Source: Frondihabitans sp. (GTDB taxonomy: Bacteria; Actinomycetota; Actinomycetes; Actinomycetales; Microbacteriaceae). From it: a stretch of 12,166 nt of DNA. The stretch spans positions 1-12,166 of the forward strand of contig JAODMX010000073.1 in NCBI GenBank assembly GCA_025464735.1, in the 5' to 3' direction. A program made the translations under genes and the position numbers. The notes beneath the pieces were generated by a model that saw only the letters and a program-made list of their open reading frames with translations, made no database searches and was not told the origin of the DNA. Positions 1 through 6,788 of the stretch are shown one piece after another (position 1 is the stretch's first letter; each line of letters opens with the position of its first letter).

Positions 1-1
1 G

Positions 2-127
2 ATATTCGTCTTGCTCCGGCAACAGCGAGTAGGGTCGCCAAGAAGCCCATTCGTCCGGGCTCCGCTCATTCTCTGCATAGTCGTCGGCGCCGCACTGATC
101 ATCCTCGGGGCCTTGCTCCCGCAATAG
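2..127 (+). CDS. C-terminal end of a membrane protein (partial, cut by window edge)
   Basis: The second forward frame is open from the window edge to a TAG at 125-127. Its last 21 or so residues read APLILCIVVGAALIILGALL followed by P-Q-stop. This is a clean hydrophobic helix after an Arg/Ser-rich stretch, so it looks like the last transmembrane segment of a membrane protein with a very short tail. No catalytic motif is visible in the 41 residues present, and I cannot name the family. The alternative is a chance open frame; the uninterrupted helix and the good codon usage argue against that. Confidence 0.5.
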   Translation: MFVLLRQQRVGSPRSPFVRAPLILCIVVGAALIILGALLPQ

Positions 128-164
128 ACAGCCCCTTGAATCCTGTCTCGCAGCCTGATGCTGC

Positions 165-207
165 GGACGTCACGCCGAACCAACTACACAAGAAATCGGA
201 CAGAACC
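165..207 (-). mobile_element. Decayed terminal end of an IS256-family-like insertion sequence
   Basis: These 43 bases align without gaps to 2501-2543, the outer end of the IS256-family remnant further right, with about 34 of 43 positions identical by eye. Read on the minus strand both begin GG(G/T)TCTGTC and share CTTGTGTA and CGGCGTGAC. The outward tip is at 207, so element interior would lie at lower coordinates, but no transposase sequence is left there. The tip abuts the protease fragment that begins at about 208, as expected for an insertion followed by deletion. Confidence 0.6.
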
Positions 208-371
208 TTCAATGGAAGGGTTCGGAGATATCTGGAGATAGCGGTGGTCCTCTGGGTGATGGAGGCAATTTCCTCGGAATCGCCTCAGCCGACAACAGTG
301 CACACACCTACGCCTGGTACTCGAAGTCGGTGCTCGTCGGCTCGGCGACCGGCCTGACCCTTCACTACTGA
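208..371 (+). pseudogene. 3' remnant of a trypsin-like (S1) serine protease
   Basis: The forward frame on multiples of three, from about 210 to the TGA at 369-371, encodes ISGDSGGPLGDGGNFLGIAS and a further stretch ending in LTLHY. GDSGGPL is the nucleophile-serine motif of chymotrypsin/trypsin-fold proteases, and the serine codon is at 240-242. The following Gly-rich stretch and 'LGIAS' fit the strand after the active site. The part carrying the catalytic His and Asp is missing, and upstream sequence at 165-207 is an insertion-sequence end, so the gene is truncated. Its stop lies one base before the lipoprotein start at 373, suggesting the two were once co-transcribed. The family call rests on this one motif, which is nevertheless very characteristic. 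Confidence 0.65.
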
Positions 372-372
372 C

Positions 373-804
373 ATGAAAGCGCTCCTGATCGTGCCAGCCG
401 TCCTCGCCGTTGCTCTTGCGACCGCGGGATGCACGTCGGTGGCGAAGACCGCCGACACATCGCACGCAACGCCCGCCCCGACATCGGCGTCACCCACGGG
501 ACCCTTCGGACAGGCCCTCACTTTGCCGATAGTGAAAGCGGCGCCCAGCGGCAAGGGCGTTGCCTGGTCCGTCGGCGCCCTCAAAAAAACCGACAAGACT
601 GTCACGGTGGACTGGTCCGATACTCCGAGCGCGGTGTGCGGACGAGCAGACGAGATCCGGCTCGACGAGACTCAAAAGAGCGTGACGATTCAGCTGGTCC
701 CTGGCAAACGGAAGATCAAGGTCTGCTCGTCCGACTTGCACGACTTCAACACCACCGTGGCCCTGTCTGCTCCAATCGGGACACGGGCCTTACTGCAACA
801 GTGA
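373..804 (+). CDS. Small secreted lipoprotein of unknown function
   Basis: The protein is 143 residues. It starts with Lys, a hydrophobic core (residues 4-18) and a lipobox ending T-A-G-Cys20, so it should be exported, lipidated at Cys20 and anchored on the outer face of the membrane. A Thr/Ser/Pro/Ala-rich tether follows (about 26-44), as is common in actinobacterial lipoproteins. The rest is a compact, mostly beta-like domain with two cysteines (Cys89 and Cys118) that could form a disulfide. I recognise no enzymatic motif. ATG at 373 directly follows the protease-stump TGA (369-371), and no good Shine-Dalgarno sequence is visible, so translation may originally have been coupled to the protease gene. 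It may now be poorly expressed. Confidence 0.75.
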   Translation: MKALLIVPAVLAVALATAGCTSVAKTADTSHATPAPTSASPTGPFGQALTLPIVKAAPSGKGVAWSVGALKKTDKTVTVDWSDTPSAVCGRADEIRLDETQKSVTIQLVPGKRKIKVCSSDLHDFNTTVALSAPIGTRALLQQ

Positions 805-964
805 AGGCCACGTCGAGCATCGGCGATCGAGAGGACGAGCAGAGTGGTCGCGGTTTCCCCGAGATCGTCGTCTTCAATGCCGACGACCCGGAAGCCGGCG
901 CTGTCAGTGTCCTGCATCACGCTAGAGACAGCGGCGCTCATGACCCCGTGGTCTGGCATACTGG

Positions 965-999
965 TTGTTACTGATTGGCCATTCTGTAACAAACAGTAA
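965..999. promoter_or_regulatory. Nested inverted repeats upstream of the ATPase gene (possible operator)
   Basis: TTGTTAC (965-971) is mirrored by GTAACAA (986-992). Overlapping it, TTACTG (968-973) is mirrored by CAGTAA (994-999). The region is AT-rich against a GC-rich background and ends 9 bases before the ATPase start. It could be a regulator-binding site or a hairpin in the leader; no convincing -35/-10 pair could be assigned. Confidence 0.4.
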
Positions 1000-1008
1000 G
1001 TTGAGGTT

Positions 1009-2163
1009 GTGATGCAGCCGAGTCCCTATACGCCGGGTGAGCTTGCTCGTGCGGTTCCCGGCCGAGCGGTGCAGCTCGGTGAGTTCGAGGAGCGGCTCTC
1101 GTACCTCGTCGATCTGCATCGAGTCGTCGGCCGGATCCGCGTCGACCACGGCCCCCGCGGCTACGGGAAGACATCGCTGCTGCGGCAGTATCAGCTTCGT
1201 GCCGACGACCGCGGCGCACTCACCGTGTGGGTGACCGCGGGCGAGGAATCAGGGCTCGTTGCCCAGATTGCCGATGCGCTCAGCCGTGCGACGTTGACGT
1301 GGCGATCGGAGGCGCGTGCTCGGATCCAGGAGTCACTGCAGGCGCTCACGGTCAGTGTCGGGATCCCCGGCGTCGCCCACGTCGACGCGACCGTACGAGG
1401 CCGAGACGCCCGCGGTGTGCCGACGGGAGCCCGCGAGTTCGAGGACGTCGTCCGTGCGGCCGCCACCACCGGCGACGCGACAGCTCTGGTGATCCTCGTC
1501 GACGAGATCCAGGCCGCCGATGCCGCGGGCCTGCGCACCCTCGCCTACGCCTGGCAGCACCTACAGGCCGAGGGCACCGACATCCCCGCCGCAGTGTTCG
1601 CCGCGGGCCTGCCGAACACACCCGACGTCGTCGCGGCAGCCGTGACATTCTCCGAGCGGATCGCCTTCCGACCGTTGAACCTGCTCTCGGCCGAGGCAGA
1701 GGAGATCGCCATCATCGAGCCGGCCATCCAACTCGGCATCACCTGGCAGCCGGACGCTCTCAATGAGGCCCTCGACATTGCCGCCGGCTACCCCTACACG
1801 TTGCAGCTCATCGCCGATGCCTCCTGGGCTGCCGCGGGTCGCCCGGACCCAGGCGCTACTGTCACCATCGGTCACGTCCAGACCGGCCGAGTGAACATGC
1901 AAGCGGACCTCGAAGCCCTCTACCGCGGTCGCTGGGCAAACGCCACGACGCAAGAGCAAGACCTCATGGCGGCCATGGCCGACCTGGGCGACGGCCCCGT
2001 GAAGCGCTCTGATATCGCAGACAGGCTAGGCGTGACGGCCGAGAGCCTCGGGGTTCCCCGATCGCGACTGATCGACAAAGGATTCATTCAAGCGGCCGGA
2101 CGCGGCAGCCTCGAATTCACCATCCCCGGATTCGCGGTCTTCATCCGCAACCGGGGCGATTGA
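1009..2163 (+). CDS. P-loop (AAA/STAND-like) ATPase with C-terminal winged helix
   Basis: The protein is 384 residues. The Walker A motif GPRGYGKT lies at residues 48-55, and the Walker B segment ALVILVDE at 159-166 has the Asp-Glu pair for Mg2+ and water activation. A sensor-1-like strand (AAVFAAGLPNT) follows. About residues 318-380 look like a winged helix (RSDIADRLGVTAESLGVPRSRLIDKGFIQ, interrupted by loops, then a beta wing). This matches Orc1/Cdc6- or STAND-like ATP-binding proteins that couple nucleotide binding to DNA or partner binding. There are two possible starts, GTG at 1009 and ATG at 1012, with AAGTTGAGG (998-1006) as a weak ribosome site. The gene stands alone between IS remnants, and no partner gene is adjacent. 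It could be a regulator or a solitary defence ATPase; the exact role is unknown. Confidence 0.8.
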   Translation: MMQPSPYTPGELARAVPGRAVQLGEFEERLSYLVDLHRVVGRIRVDHGPRGYGKTSLLRQYQLRADDRGALTVWVTAGEESGLVAQIADALSRATLTWRSEARARIQESLQALTVSVGIPGVAHVDATVRGRDARGVPTGAREFEDVVRAAATTGDATALVILVDEIQAADAAGLRTLAYAWQHLQAEGTDIPAAVFAAGLPNTPDVVAAAVTFSERIAFRPLNLLSAEAEEIAIIEPAIQLGITWQPDALNEALDIAAGYPYTLQLIADASWAAAGRPDPGATVTIGHVQTGRVNMQADLEALYRGRWANATTQEQDLMAAMADLGDGPVKRSDIADRLGVTAESLGVPRSRLIDKGFIQAAGRGSLEFTIPGFAVFIRNRGD

Positions 2164-2185
2164 TCACGGCCCGTCCTGCACCAAT

Positions 2186-2304
2186 TTGAGTGTGAAGTTG
2201 ACCGAGAATTGGCGGTGTTTTGTGATCGCTCGGTGTCGTAGTCAGGGGCCGAGGCCGTCTTGGATCTCATGGGTTTCGGCACACTTAGGTTTCGAGACAC
2301 CTCG
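2186..2304 (+). repeat. Repeat R1, diverged copy of a ~118-bp element (pairs with 6671-6788)
   Basis: This segment aligns nearly end to end with 6671-6788 in the same orientation, with one single-base indel and roughly three quarters of positions identical by eye. Shared blocks include GTTGA, TGGCGGTGTT, TGTGATC, GTCTTG and GGCACACTT. Both end in a TCGAGACA/ATGAGACA tract (GGTTTCGAGACA at 2288-2299 here). The right edge coincides with the point where transposase homology stops (about 2313), so R1 looks like a separate element that joined or replaced the IS256 copy. It lies in the gap between two convergent genes, a usual place for inserted DNA. Confidence 0.65.
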
Positions 2305-2313
2305 AGGACTGCA

Positions 2314-2466
2314 TTTCAGGAGTCCGTTCGGGCCCGTTAGCTCGATGCCTTGCCCTTTCGCGGACTCGACCAGCTCCGCCGCTAACGCGGCGAAGTCCGT
2401 CTCCGCAGGCAGCGGCCGTCCGGTCTCGAGATCAAAGCGGACATGTTTTTGGATGTCTCTGCTCAT
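2314..2466 (-). pseudogene. Truncated N-terminus of an IS256-family (Mutator-type) transposase
   Basis: On the minus strand ATG at 2464-2466 opens a frame whose residues 25-51 read roughly FAALAAELVESAKGQGIELT followed by GPNGLLK. The pattern L(V)..A...G.EL.GPNGLL(K) is the signature of the first 50 or so residues of IS256-family DDE transposases, just before the LTK.VLE.AL..EM..HLGY segment. Homology stops after the Lys at about 2314; the frame then runs into repeat R1 and ends with unrelated residues near 2242. The DDE catalytic core is absent, so the element is dead. An in-frame start seven codons upstream (2487) is possible. Confidence 0.7.
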
Positions 2467-2500
2467 GCGTGATTCTTCCCATCCCACGACCCAAGGCCGT

Positions 2501-2543
2501 GGATGTCACGCCGATGCAGTTACACAAGATTTCTGACAGACCC
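2501..2543 (-). mobile_element. Outer terminal sequence of the IS256-family remnant
   Basis: Read on the minus strand, the 43 bases from 2543 downwards start GGGTCTGTCAGAAATCTTGT and lie about 35 bases upstream of the transposase ATG, which is where an IS256-family terminal inverted repeat belongs. A diverged copy lies at 165-207. The matching far end is not seen next to R1, so the insertion sequence is incomplete. Confidence 0.6.
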
Positions 2544-2681
2544 GATATGGGATGTCTCACCGGCATCGGCTTCTAGGACCGGATGCGCCCAGATTGTGAC
2601 TTTTATCGCTCCGTGGCGGTATTTCGTTACCGTTAAATGGCGGATTCGCAAGCAGGGATGCGGACCGAAACGGTTGACGCG

Positions 2682-3314
2682 CTATTTGGCGTCGGTGACG
2701 ATGACGGTCTCGCGGATGAAGGTGCCTCGCACAGCGGTGTGGAGTAGGAATTCGGCGACGTTGGTGCGGGAGGTCCAGGGGAAGAGCGGCAATTTCTTGG
2801 CGTCCCCGAGGATGACCGCGGTGTAGCGGTTGGTCGCCTTGTCGTTGAGCGCTCCGGGATATTCGAGGGTCCATTTCACATCGCTGGCGCGCAAGAGCAC
2901 CTCGGATGCGGCCTTGTCTGCATAGGTCTTTCGAAGAGCGGTACGGAATATGGGCTTGACGAGGAATGAGGCTTTCGCAAGGGAGTCACCGACGCCGAAA
3001 GCGGACACGATAACAACACGGTCAACGCCGGAGATCTTGGCGGATGCGATGATCGAGCGGACAGTGTCGGTGATCAGTGTCGGGGTGTCTCGGGCATTCC
3101 TCACCCCAATGGTGCTGATGATCGCATCGTGGCCGCTGGCTGCTGCCGCGATCGTTGCGGCGTCCGTCACGTCACCAGTGACGACCTGAGCGCGCGAGTC
3201 CACGCGGACGCCAGCGCTGCGGACCAGCGCGGTGACCTGATGCCCCGCATCCAGCGCTTTCTGAACGAACAAGACGCCCGTGCGACCCGTTGCTCCCAGG
3301 ACCAGAAACTTCAT
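2682..3314 (-). CDS. NmrA-like NAD(P)-binding oxidoreductase (atypical SDR)
   Basis: The protein is 210 residues if started at the ATG at 3312-3314, which places MKFLVLGATGRTG at the very N-terminus as the family requires. A longer frame to 3374 would add 20 unlikely residues and run into the promoter. The Rossmann dinucleotide motif GATGRTG is at residues 7-13, followed by a basic 'LVRSAG' turn suited to NADP(H). The later 'VIVSAFGVGDS' and 'LEYPGALND' segments fit small atypical SDRs of the NmrA/biliverdin-reductase-B type, which are NAD(P)H-dependent flavin/quinone reductases or redox sensors. It lies downstream of, and in the same direction as, the MarR gene (116-bp gap), but has its own promoter with a MarR-type operator at 3375-3393. 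The substrate cannot be deduced. Confidence 0.85.
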   Translation of the reverse strand: MKFLVLGATGRTGVLFVQKALDAGHQVTALVRSAGVRVDSRAQVVTGDVTDAATIAAAASGHDAIISTIGVRNARDTPTLITDTVRSIIASAKISGVDRVVIVSAFGVGDSLAKASFLVKPIFRTALRKTYADKAASEVLLRASDVKWTLEYPGALNDKATNRYTAVILGDAKKLPLFPWTSRTNVAEFLLHTAVRGTFIRETVIVTDAK

Positions 3315-3370
3315 GGAATGCCGCTTTCTGCTGCTCGTCCGTGACGATCGATTCGTCGGGATCACATACC

Positions 3371-3400
3371 ACACTAGTCATGACAGCTGACTATGTGCAA
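3371..3400 (-). promoter_or_regulatory. Promoter of the NmrA-like gene
   Basis: On the minus strand TTGCAC (3400-3395) and TAGTGT (3376-3371) are separated by 18 bases and lie about 57 bases upstream of the ATG at 3314. The 19-bp palindrome fills the spacer and overlaps the -10 element, so a bound repressor would block RNA polymerase. Confidence 0.5.
3375..3393. promoter_or_regulatory. MarR-type operator, copy 1
   Basis: TAGTCATGACAGCTGACTA is a palindrome with perfect TAGTCA/TGACTA arms and a 7-base centre. An almost identical copy lies at 4069-4087 in front of the SDR gene, and the MarR gene lies between them. Size, symmetry and position fit binding by the dimeric MarR protein encoded next door. 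Confidence 0.7.
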
Positions 3401-3430
3401 GTCTCGGTGGGCTGCGGCACGGGGAGCTTC

Positions 3431-3874
3431 CTACCGCGCGTAAGGGTCGGTGATCTCGCGGAGCTGGTCCAGTATCTGCTGCAGGAGTGTGAAGTTGCGG
3501 GTGCCGAGGTACGCCTTCCACTCCGCCAGGATTTCCTCGAGTGTCGCTCCGGCTATCTGAACCGCTCGAAGTCCCCGTCCCTCGATCACGATGAGCCGGG
3601 CGCGACCGTCCGACGGGTCGGGGATCCGGCGCACGTAGCCCAGTCGTTCCAATTGGTCGACCATCACTCCGGCGCTTTGTTTGGTCATCTGGGCCTGATC
3701 CGCGAGGTCCGTGAGGCGTGAGCCATCGGCGGAAATGCGTTGAAAAACGCGGCACTGCGCTAATGTCCAGTCGCTGAAACCGGCAGCCTGAAGGGCCTTG
3801 AACATGCGGTCCTCCGAGTACCGATAGGGGATGAACAACGACACCCCTAAATTGACGCTCTGCTCGTCACCCAT
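3431..3874 (-). CDS. MarR-family transcriptional regulator
   Basis: The protein is 147 residues, the usual MarR length. It has an N-terminal dimerisation helix, a winged HTH with 'LTDLADQAQMTKQSAGVMVDQLE' spread over residues 54-76 (helix-turn-helix), and a wing 'DPSDGRARLI' at 86-95 with the conserved Asp-Gly-Arg. C-terminal helices complete the dimer interface. Cys41 is the only cysteine and sits in the ligand/dimer region, so redox sensing is conceivable but unproven. ATG is at 3872-3874 with GAAGG a few bases upstream and AAAGGAG further up. It lies between two outward transcription units that both carry the TAGTCA-N7-TGACTA operator, so it most likely represses both. A possible promoter of its own (TTGACG at 3931-3926) is weak, and no operator copy is seen directly at its start. 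Confidence 0.9.
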   Translation of the reverse strand: MGDEQSVNLGVSLFIPYRYSEDRMFKALQAAGFSDWTLAQCRVFQRISADGSRLTDLADQAQMTKQSAGVMVDQLERLGYVRRIPDPSDGRARLIVIEGRGLRAVQIAGATLEEILAEWKAYLGTRNFTLLQQILDQLREITDPYAR

Positions 3875-4042
3875 GCCGCCTTCGGCTCCTTTCGCTCACC
3901 TGATCCCACGAAATCCACACCTTACGTCAAACGTTGCTTGCGCAAGGACCGTCCACCCCGCACGGGTGAGACAGGTCCCAGGGGGCCCGTGCTTATTCTC
4001 GTCGTCGCCATCTCTCGCTCGGCGACTTCACACCCGGGACTG

Positions 4043-4072
4043 TTGGCATCTGCCTCCATCTGTGATTATAGT
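4043..4072 (+). promoter_or_regulatory. Promoter of the SDR/QOR/DUF2269 operon
   Basis: TTGGCA (4043-4048) and TATAGT (4067-4072) are separated by 18 bases. Transcription would start near 4079, inside the operator at 4069-4087, giving a leader of about 40 bases before the ATG at 4120. Confidence 0.6.
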
Positions 4073-4087
4073 CATGATTGCTGACTA
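4069..4087. promoter_or_regulatory. MarR-type operator, copy 2
   Basis: TAGTCATGATTGCTGACTA differs from the copy at 3375-3393 by only two centre bases. It overlaps the -10 box and the predicted transcription start of the rightward operon, a classic repression position. Confidence 0.7.
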
Positions 4088-4119
4088 CCAAGAATGACGA
4101 CGAGAGGGCAGGTCGCGGC

Positions 4120-4893
4120 ATGACATCGACATCCAACTTCGAAGGGAAACGCGCCTTGGTCACCGGAGGTGGCAGTGGTATCGGCGCCGCGATCGTGCAG
4201 CGGCTTGCCTCTATGGGGGCTGCGGTTGCGGTCAACTATCGATCCGATCGGGCCGCTGCCGATGCGCTCGTCACCGAAGTCCGAGACAACGGCGGGACCG
4301 CATCTGCCTTCCAAGCCGATGTCAGCGACAGGGCTCAGGCCCACGACCTGGTCGCCGCCGTCGTGGCCGAGTTCGGCGGCCTGGATCTTCTGGTCAGTAA
4401 CGCGGGGGTTGAGCACTTCGGTGCGTTGGCAACCATCACCCAGGACGATTTCGATCGCCTTTTTCAGACCAACGTCGCCGGACAGCTGTTCGTCACCCAA
4501 TCGGCGGTCGCCGTCATGAGTGGCGGCGGCCGCATTGTGCTGAGCTCGTCGGTCAGTGTGCGTCTGGCGGTCCATCACCATGCCCTGTATGCGGCGAGCA
4601 AAGCTGCTATCCCGGCGATGGTGCGCAACCTGGCTCCCGAACTGGCAGCACGGAACATCGCCATCAACGCGATCGCTCCTGGTGCCACCGCCACCCGCAT
4701 GGCACGCTACAGCCCGGACTACACCCCTCCCGCTCTCGCCGATGTTCCCCCGGACGCGCTCCTTGAGTCGATGAGCGCCCTCGGCCGGCTGGCACGGCCC
4801 GCCGAGATCGCCGATGTCGTCGCCTTTCTCCTCTCACCCCAGGCGTCCTACATCACGGGAACCACCGTGAACGCCGACGGCGGCTGGAACTGA
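4120..4893 (+). CDS. Classical short-chain dehydrogenase/reductase (FabG-like)
   Basis: The protein is 257 residues. It has the cofactor motif TGGGSGIG at residues 15-22, 'NAG' at 94-96, and the catalytic tetrad Asn118, Ser144, Tyr157 and Lys161 (YAASK). It ends in the usual 'ITGTTVNADGG' segment, so it should be an active cytosolic NAD(P)-dependent SDR. An Arg just after strand 2 (NYRSDR, 39-44) favours NADP(H). The start is the ATG at 4120, with GAGAGGG upstream. A longer frame from a TTG at 4078 would begin inside the operator and is unlikely. It is the first gene of the MarR-controlled rightward unit. The substrate is unknown; FabG-like SDRs in such cassettes usually handle small carbonyl compounds or quinones. 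Confidence 0.92.
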   Translation: MTSTSNFEGKRALVTGGGSGIGAAIVQRLASMGAAVAVNYRSDRAAADALVTEVRDNGGTASAFQADVSDRAQAHDLVAAVVAEFGGLDLLVSNAGVEHFGALATITQDDFDRLFQTNVAGQLFVTQSAVAVMSGGGRIVLSSSVSVRLAVHHHALYAASKAAIPAMVRNLAPELAARNIAINAIAPGATATRMARYSPDYTPPALADVPPDALLESMSALGRLARPAEIADVVAFLLSPQASYITGTTVNADGGWN

Positions 4894-4997
4894 CGACCAG
4901 CGCACCGTACGGCACATCGTCGTGATTTGAACAGCTTCACTGACATCCGCACCAACCACACCACCGCCGTCACACCCCCCAACCGAAAGGCACCACC

Positions 4998-5867
4998 ATG
5001 TCCATCGCCATCACCGGAGCATCCGGTCACCTCGGACGACTCATCGTCAACCAGCTCCTCGCTGCGGGAACACCGCCTGAGCAGATCATCGCCACCGGCC
5101 GAAACGTCGCCCCTCTCGGCGATCTCGCCCGGGTCGGCGTCACGGTTCGCCGTGCGGACTTCGCCGACCCGAGCACCCTCGACGCTGCTTTCGCCGGCGC
5201 CGACACGCTCCTGCTGATCTCGACCACGACGGTCGGTGACCGGTTCGACAACGCCCGCAACGCGATCGACGCGGCCGCCCGCACGGGCATCTCCCGAATC
5301 GTCTACACCAGCATGGTCAACGCCTCCACGGCGCAGATGATTCTCGCCGACGAGCACCGACGCACCGAGGACTACCTCCGCGACAGCGGCGTGCCCTTCA
5401 CGATCCTCCGCAACGGCTGGTACCTGGAGAACTACACCGACCAACTCCCCACGATCACCCAGTACCAGGCATTGTTGGGCAGCGCTCACGACGGCCGCGT
5501 CAGCGCGGCCAGTCGGATCGACCTCGCGACCGCCGCCGTCGCGGTCCTGACGCTGGACGGGCACCTCGGCACCACCTACGAACTCGGCGGTACACCCTTC
5601 ACTCTCACCGAACTCGCCACCACCATCAGCGACGTCCTCGGCACCCCTGTCACCTACCAAGACATGCCTGTGGCCGATTACACCGGCGTTCTGATCCGTG
5701 CGGGGCTGCCCTCGGAGATGGCCGCCGCTGTCGCCGACGCCGACGCCGGCCTGTCACGCGGCGAACTGTTCACCGCAAGCGACGACCTCGTCACCCTCCT
5801 CGGCCGCCCGGCGATCACCACCCACGACGCATTCCAGGATGCCGTCGCCCGCGTCACGGCGTCGTGA
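4998..5867 (+). CDS. QOR2-like NAD(P)H-binding protein (NmrA family quinone oxidoreductase)
   Basis: The protein is 289 residues, matching the QOR2/YtfG-like branch of atypical SDRs. The cofactor motif GASGHLG is at residues 7-13, 'ATGRN' follows strand 2 with an Arg for NADPH, and the characteristic 'FTILRNGWYLENY' segment forms the substrate pocket. Family members reduce quinones with NADPH or bind NADP(H) as redox sensors. ATG 4998 has GAAAGG (about 4984-4989) upstream. The gene follows the SDR by 104 bases with no obvious terminator between them, so it is probably in the same operon. Its presence next to a MarR regulator and a second NmrA protein points to quinone or electrophile stress. 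Confidence 0.9.
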   Translation: MSIAITGASGHLGRLIVNQLLAAGTPPEQIIATGRNVAPLGDLARVGVTVRRADFADPSTLDAAFAGADTLLLISTTTVGDRFDNARNAIDAAARTGISRIVYTSMVNASTAQMILADEHRRTEDYLRDSGVPFTILRNGWYLENYTDQLPTITQYQALLGSAHDGRVSAASRIDLATAAVAVLTLDGHLGTTYELGGTPFTLTELATTISDVLGTPVTYQDMPVADYTGVLIRAGLPSEMAAAVADADAGLSRGELFTASDDLVTLLGRPAITTHDAFQDAVARVTAS

Positions 5868-5913
5868 CAGCTCCACACCACCAGGCTCTTACCTCCCGCA
5901 CGAAGGAATGACC

Positions 5914-6504
5914 ATGTTCGGCATTGCCCTGTTCCTGCACCTGCTCGGCGTGGTCCTCCTCGTCGGCGCCGTGAGCACCACCCTCGTTGTGACTCTGCGC
6001 GTGCAGACCGCCCGGACCATCCCAGAACTGCGCACCGTGACAGCGGCAACAAAGCGCATCGAGTCTGTCCTCGTCCCGGCGATGATCATCATCATCGTGA
6101 CCGGCGTCTACATGCTCGCCCAGCACAGCACCCACGGCGACAACCCCTGGATTGCCGGCTGGGTGATCACTGCTGAGGTCGTCACCGTTCTCTTGGGCGT
6201 CATCGGGCGCACGGTCGAGGCGAGAGACGCCAAACGGCTCCACACCGCGATCGAGAACGCGTCGAACGATAGGCCGAACGCCGAGCTGCGGAAGGTTCAG
6301 CTCGCGTCCAGCCCGATCTACTCGGTCTTCTTCGGCACATCCCAGGTCATCGCGGTGCTTTTCCTGATGACGAACCGGCCCGGCCTCGCGGTCTCGATCG
6401 CAGCATGCCTCATCGCAGCACTGGCATCAGTCATCGTCGCGGCGGTCCGGCTGCGAACTGTCCGCCGAACCCACCCCCTCACCCCGGCCGGGCTCGGAGC
6501 CTGA
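5914..6504 (+). CDS. DUF2269-like integral membrane protein
   Basis: The protein is 196 residues with about five hydrophobic helices (roughly 4-26, 51-69, 80-98, 135-152 and 157-179). A charged cytosolic loop around 99-130 is rich in Arg, Lys and Glu. His9 in 'LFLHLLGVVLLVG' of the first helix, and a Gly-rich 'IVTGVYML' second helix, match the DUF2269 pattern; His in such helices could bind haem or metal, which is inference. Of two nearby ATGs, the one at 5914 is preferred because GAAGGA (5902-5907) is 6 bases upstream, whereas it would touch the one at 5908. Lying 46 bases after the QOR2-like gene, it should be the last gene of that operon and could link the soluble reductases to the membrane. 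Confidence 0.8.
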   Translation: MFGIALFLHLLGVVLLVGAVSTTLVVTLRVQTARTIPELRTVTAATKRIESVLVPAMIIIIVTGVYMLAQHSTHGDNPWIAGWVITAEVVTVLLGVIGRTVEARDAKRLHTAIENASNDRPNAELRKVQLASSPIYSVFFGTSQVIAVLFLMTNRPGLAVSIAACLIAALASVIVAAVRLRTVRRTHPLTPAGLGA

Positions 6505-6585
6505 CCGTCAGGCTTCCCGTCCGATCCGGAAAACAAAGAAGAAACAAACCAGCTACAAACTTCCGCCCCAACAGGTCGGGTGCAT

Positions 6586-6609
6586 CTCGAAAACCTAAAG
6601 GTTTTCGAG
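6586..6609 (+). terminator. Stem-loop after the rightward redox operon (probable terminator)
   Basis: CTCGAAAACC (6586-6595) pairs perfectly with GGTTTTCGAG (6600-6609) around a TAAA loop, about 80 bases after the last stop codon. There is no U-run, which is common for actinobacterial terminators. The stem also resembles the TGTCTCGAAACC half-site seen at the mobile-element remnants, so a recombinase-site origin is a second possibility. Confidence 0.5.
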
Positions 6610-6670
6610 GCACGCGCGGTCGCCTCAGAGCCGTGGGACCAGATGGCGGATTTCCGGGGCTGCGTCTGTC

Positions 6671-6788
6671 TTGGATGTGGAGTTGATCGGAAAGTGGCGG
6701 TGTTCTGTGATCTCTAGGCGGCGCGGTCCGGGGTGAGACTGTCTTGAATCGCATGCGTTTTGGCACACTTTGGTTATGAGACAGTCCG
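6671..6788 (+). repeat. Repeat R2, diverged copy of the ~118-bp element (pairs with 2186-2304)
   Basis: Same orientation as R1, so the two are direct repeats enclosing the redox cassette. It ends with GGTTATGAGACA (6772-6783), against GGTTTCGAGACA in R1. Facing it, TGTCTCCAACC lies at 6814-6824. The copies have diverged enough that no recent duplication is implied. Confidence 0.65.

Noticed and set aside
144..152. TGTCTCGCA near the left edge as another resolvase half-site
   Set aside because: It is a short match without a partner half-site or the following AAACC, and could be chance.
429..974. 181-codon forward frame overlapping the lipoprotein gene
   Set aside because: The product is Arg-rich with no recognisable motif, and the overlapping lipoprotein frame has a signal peptide, a lipobox and better codon use.
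4848..5660. 270-codon minus-strand open frame opposite the QOR2-like gene
   Set aside because: It is antisense to a clearly conserved Rossmann protein, its product is Gly/Glu/Val-rich low complexity, and it has no domain motif; high GC produces such long shadow frames.
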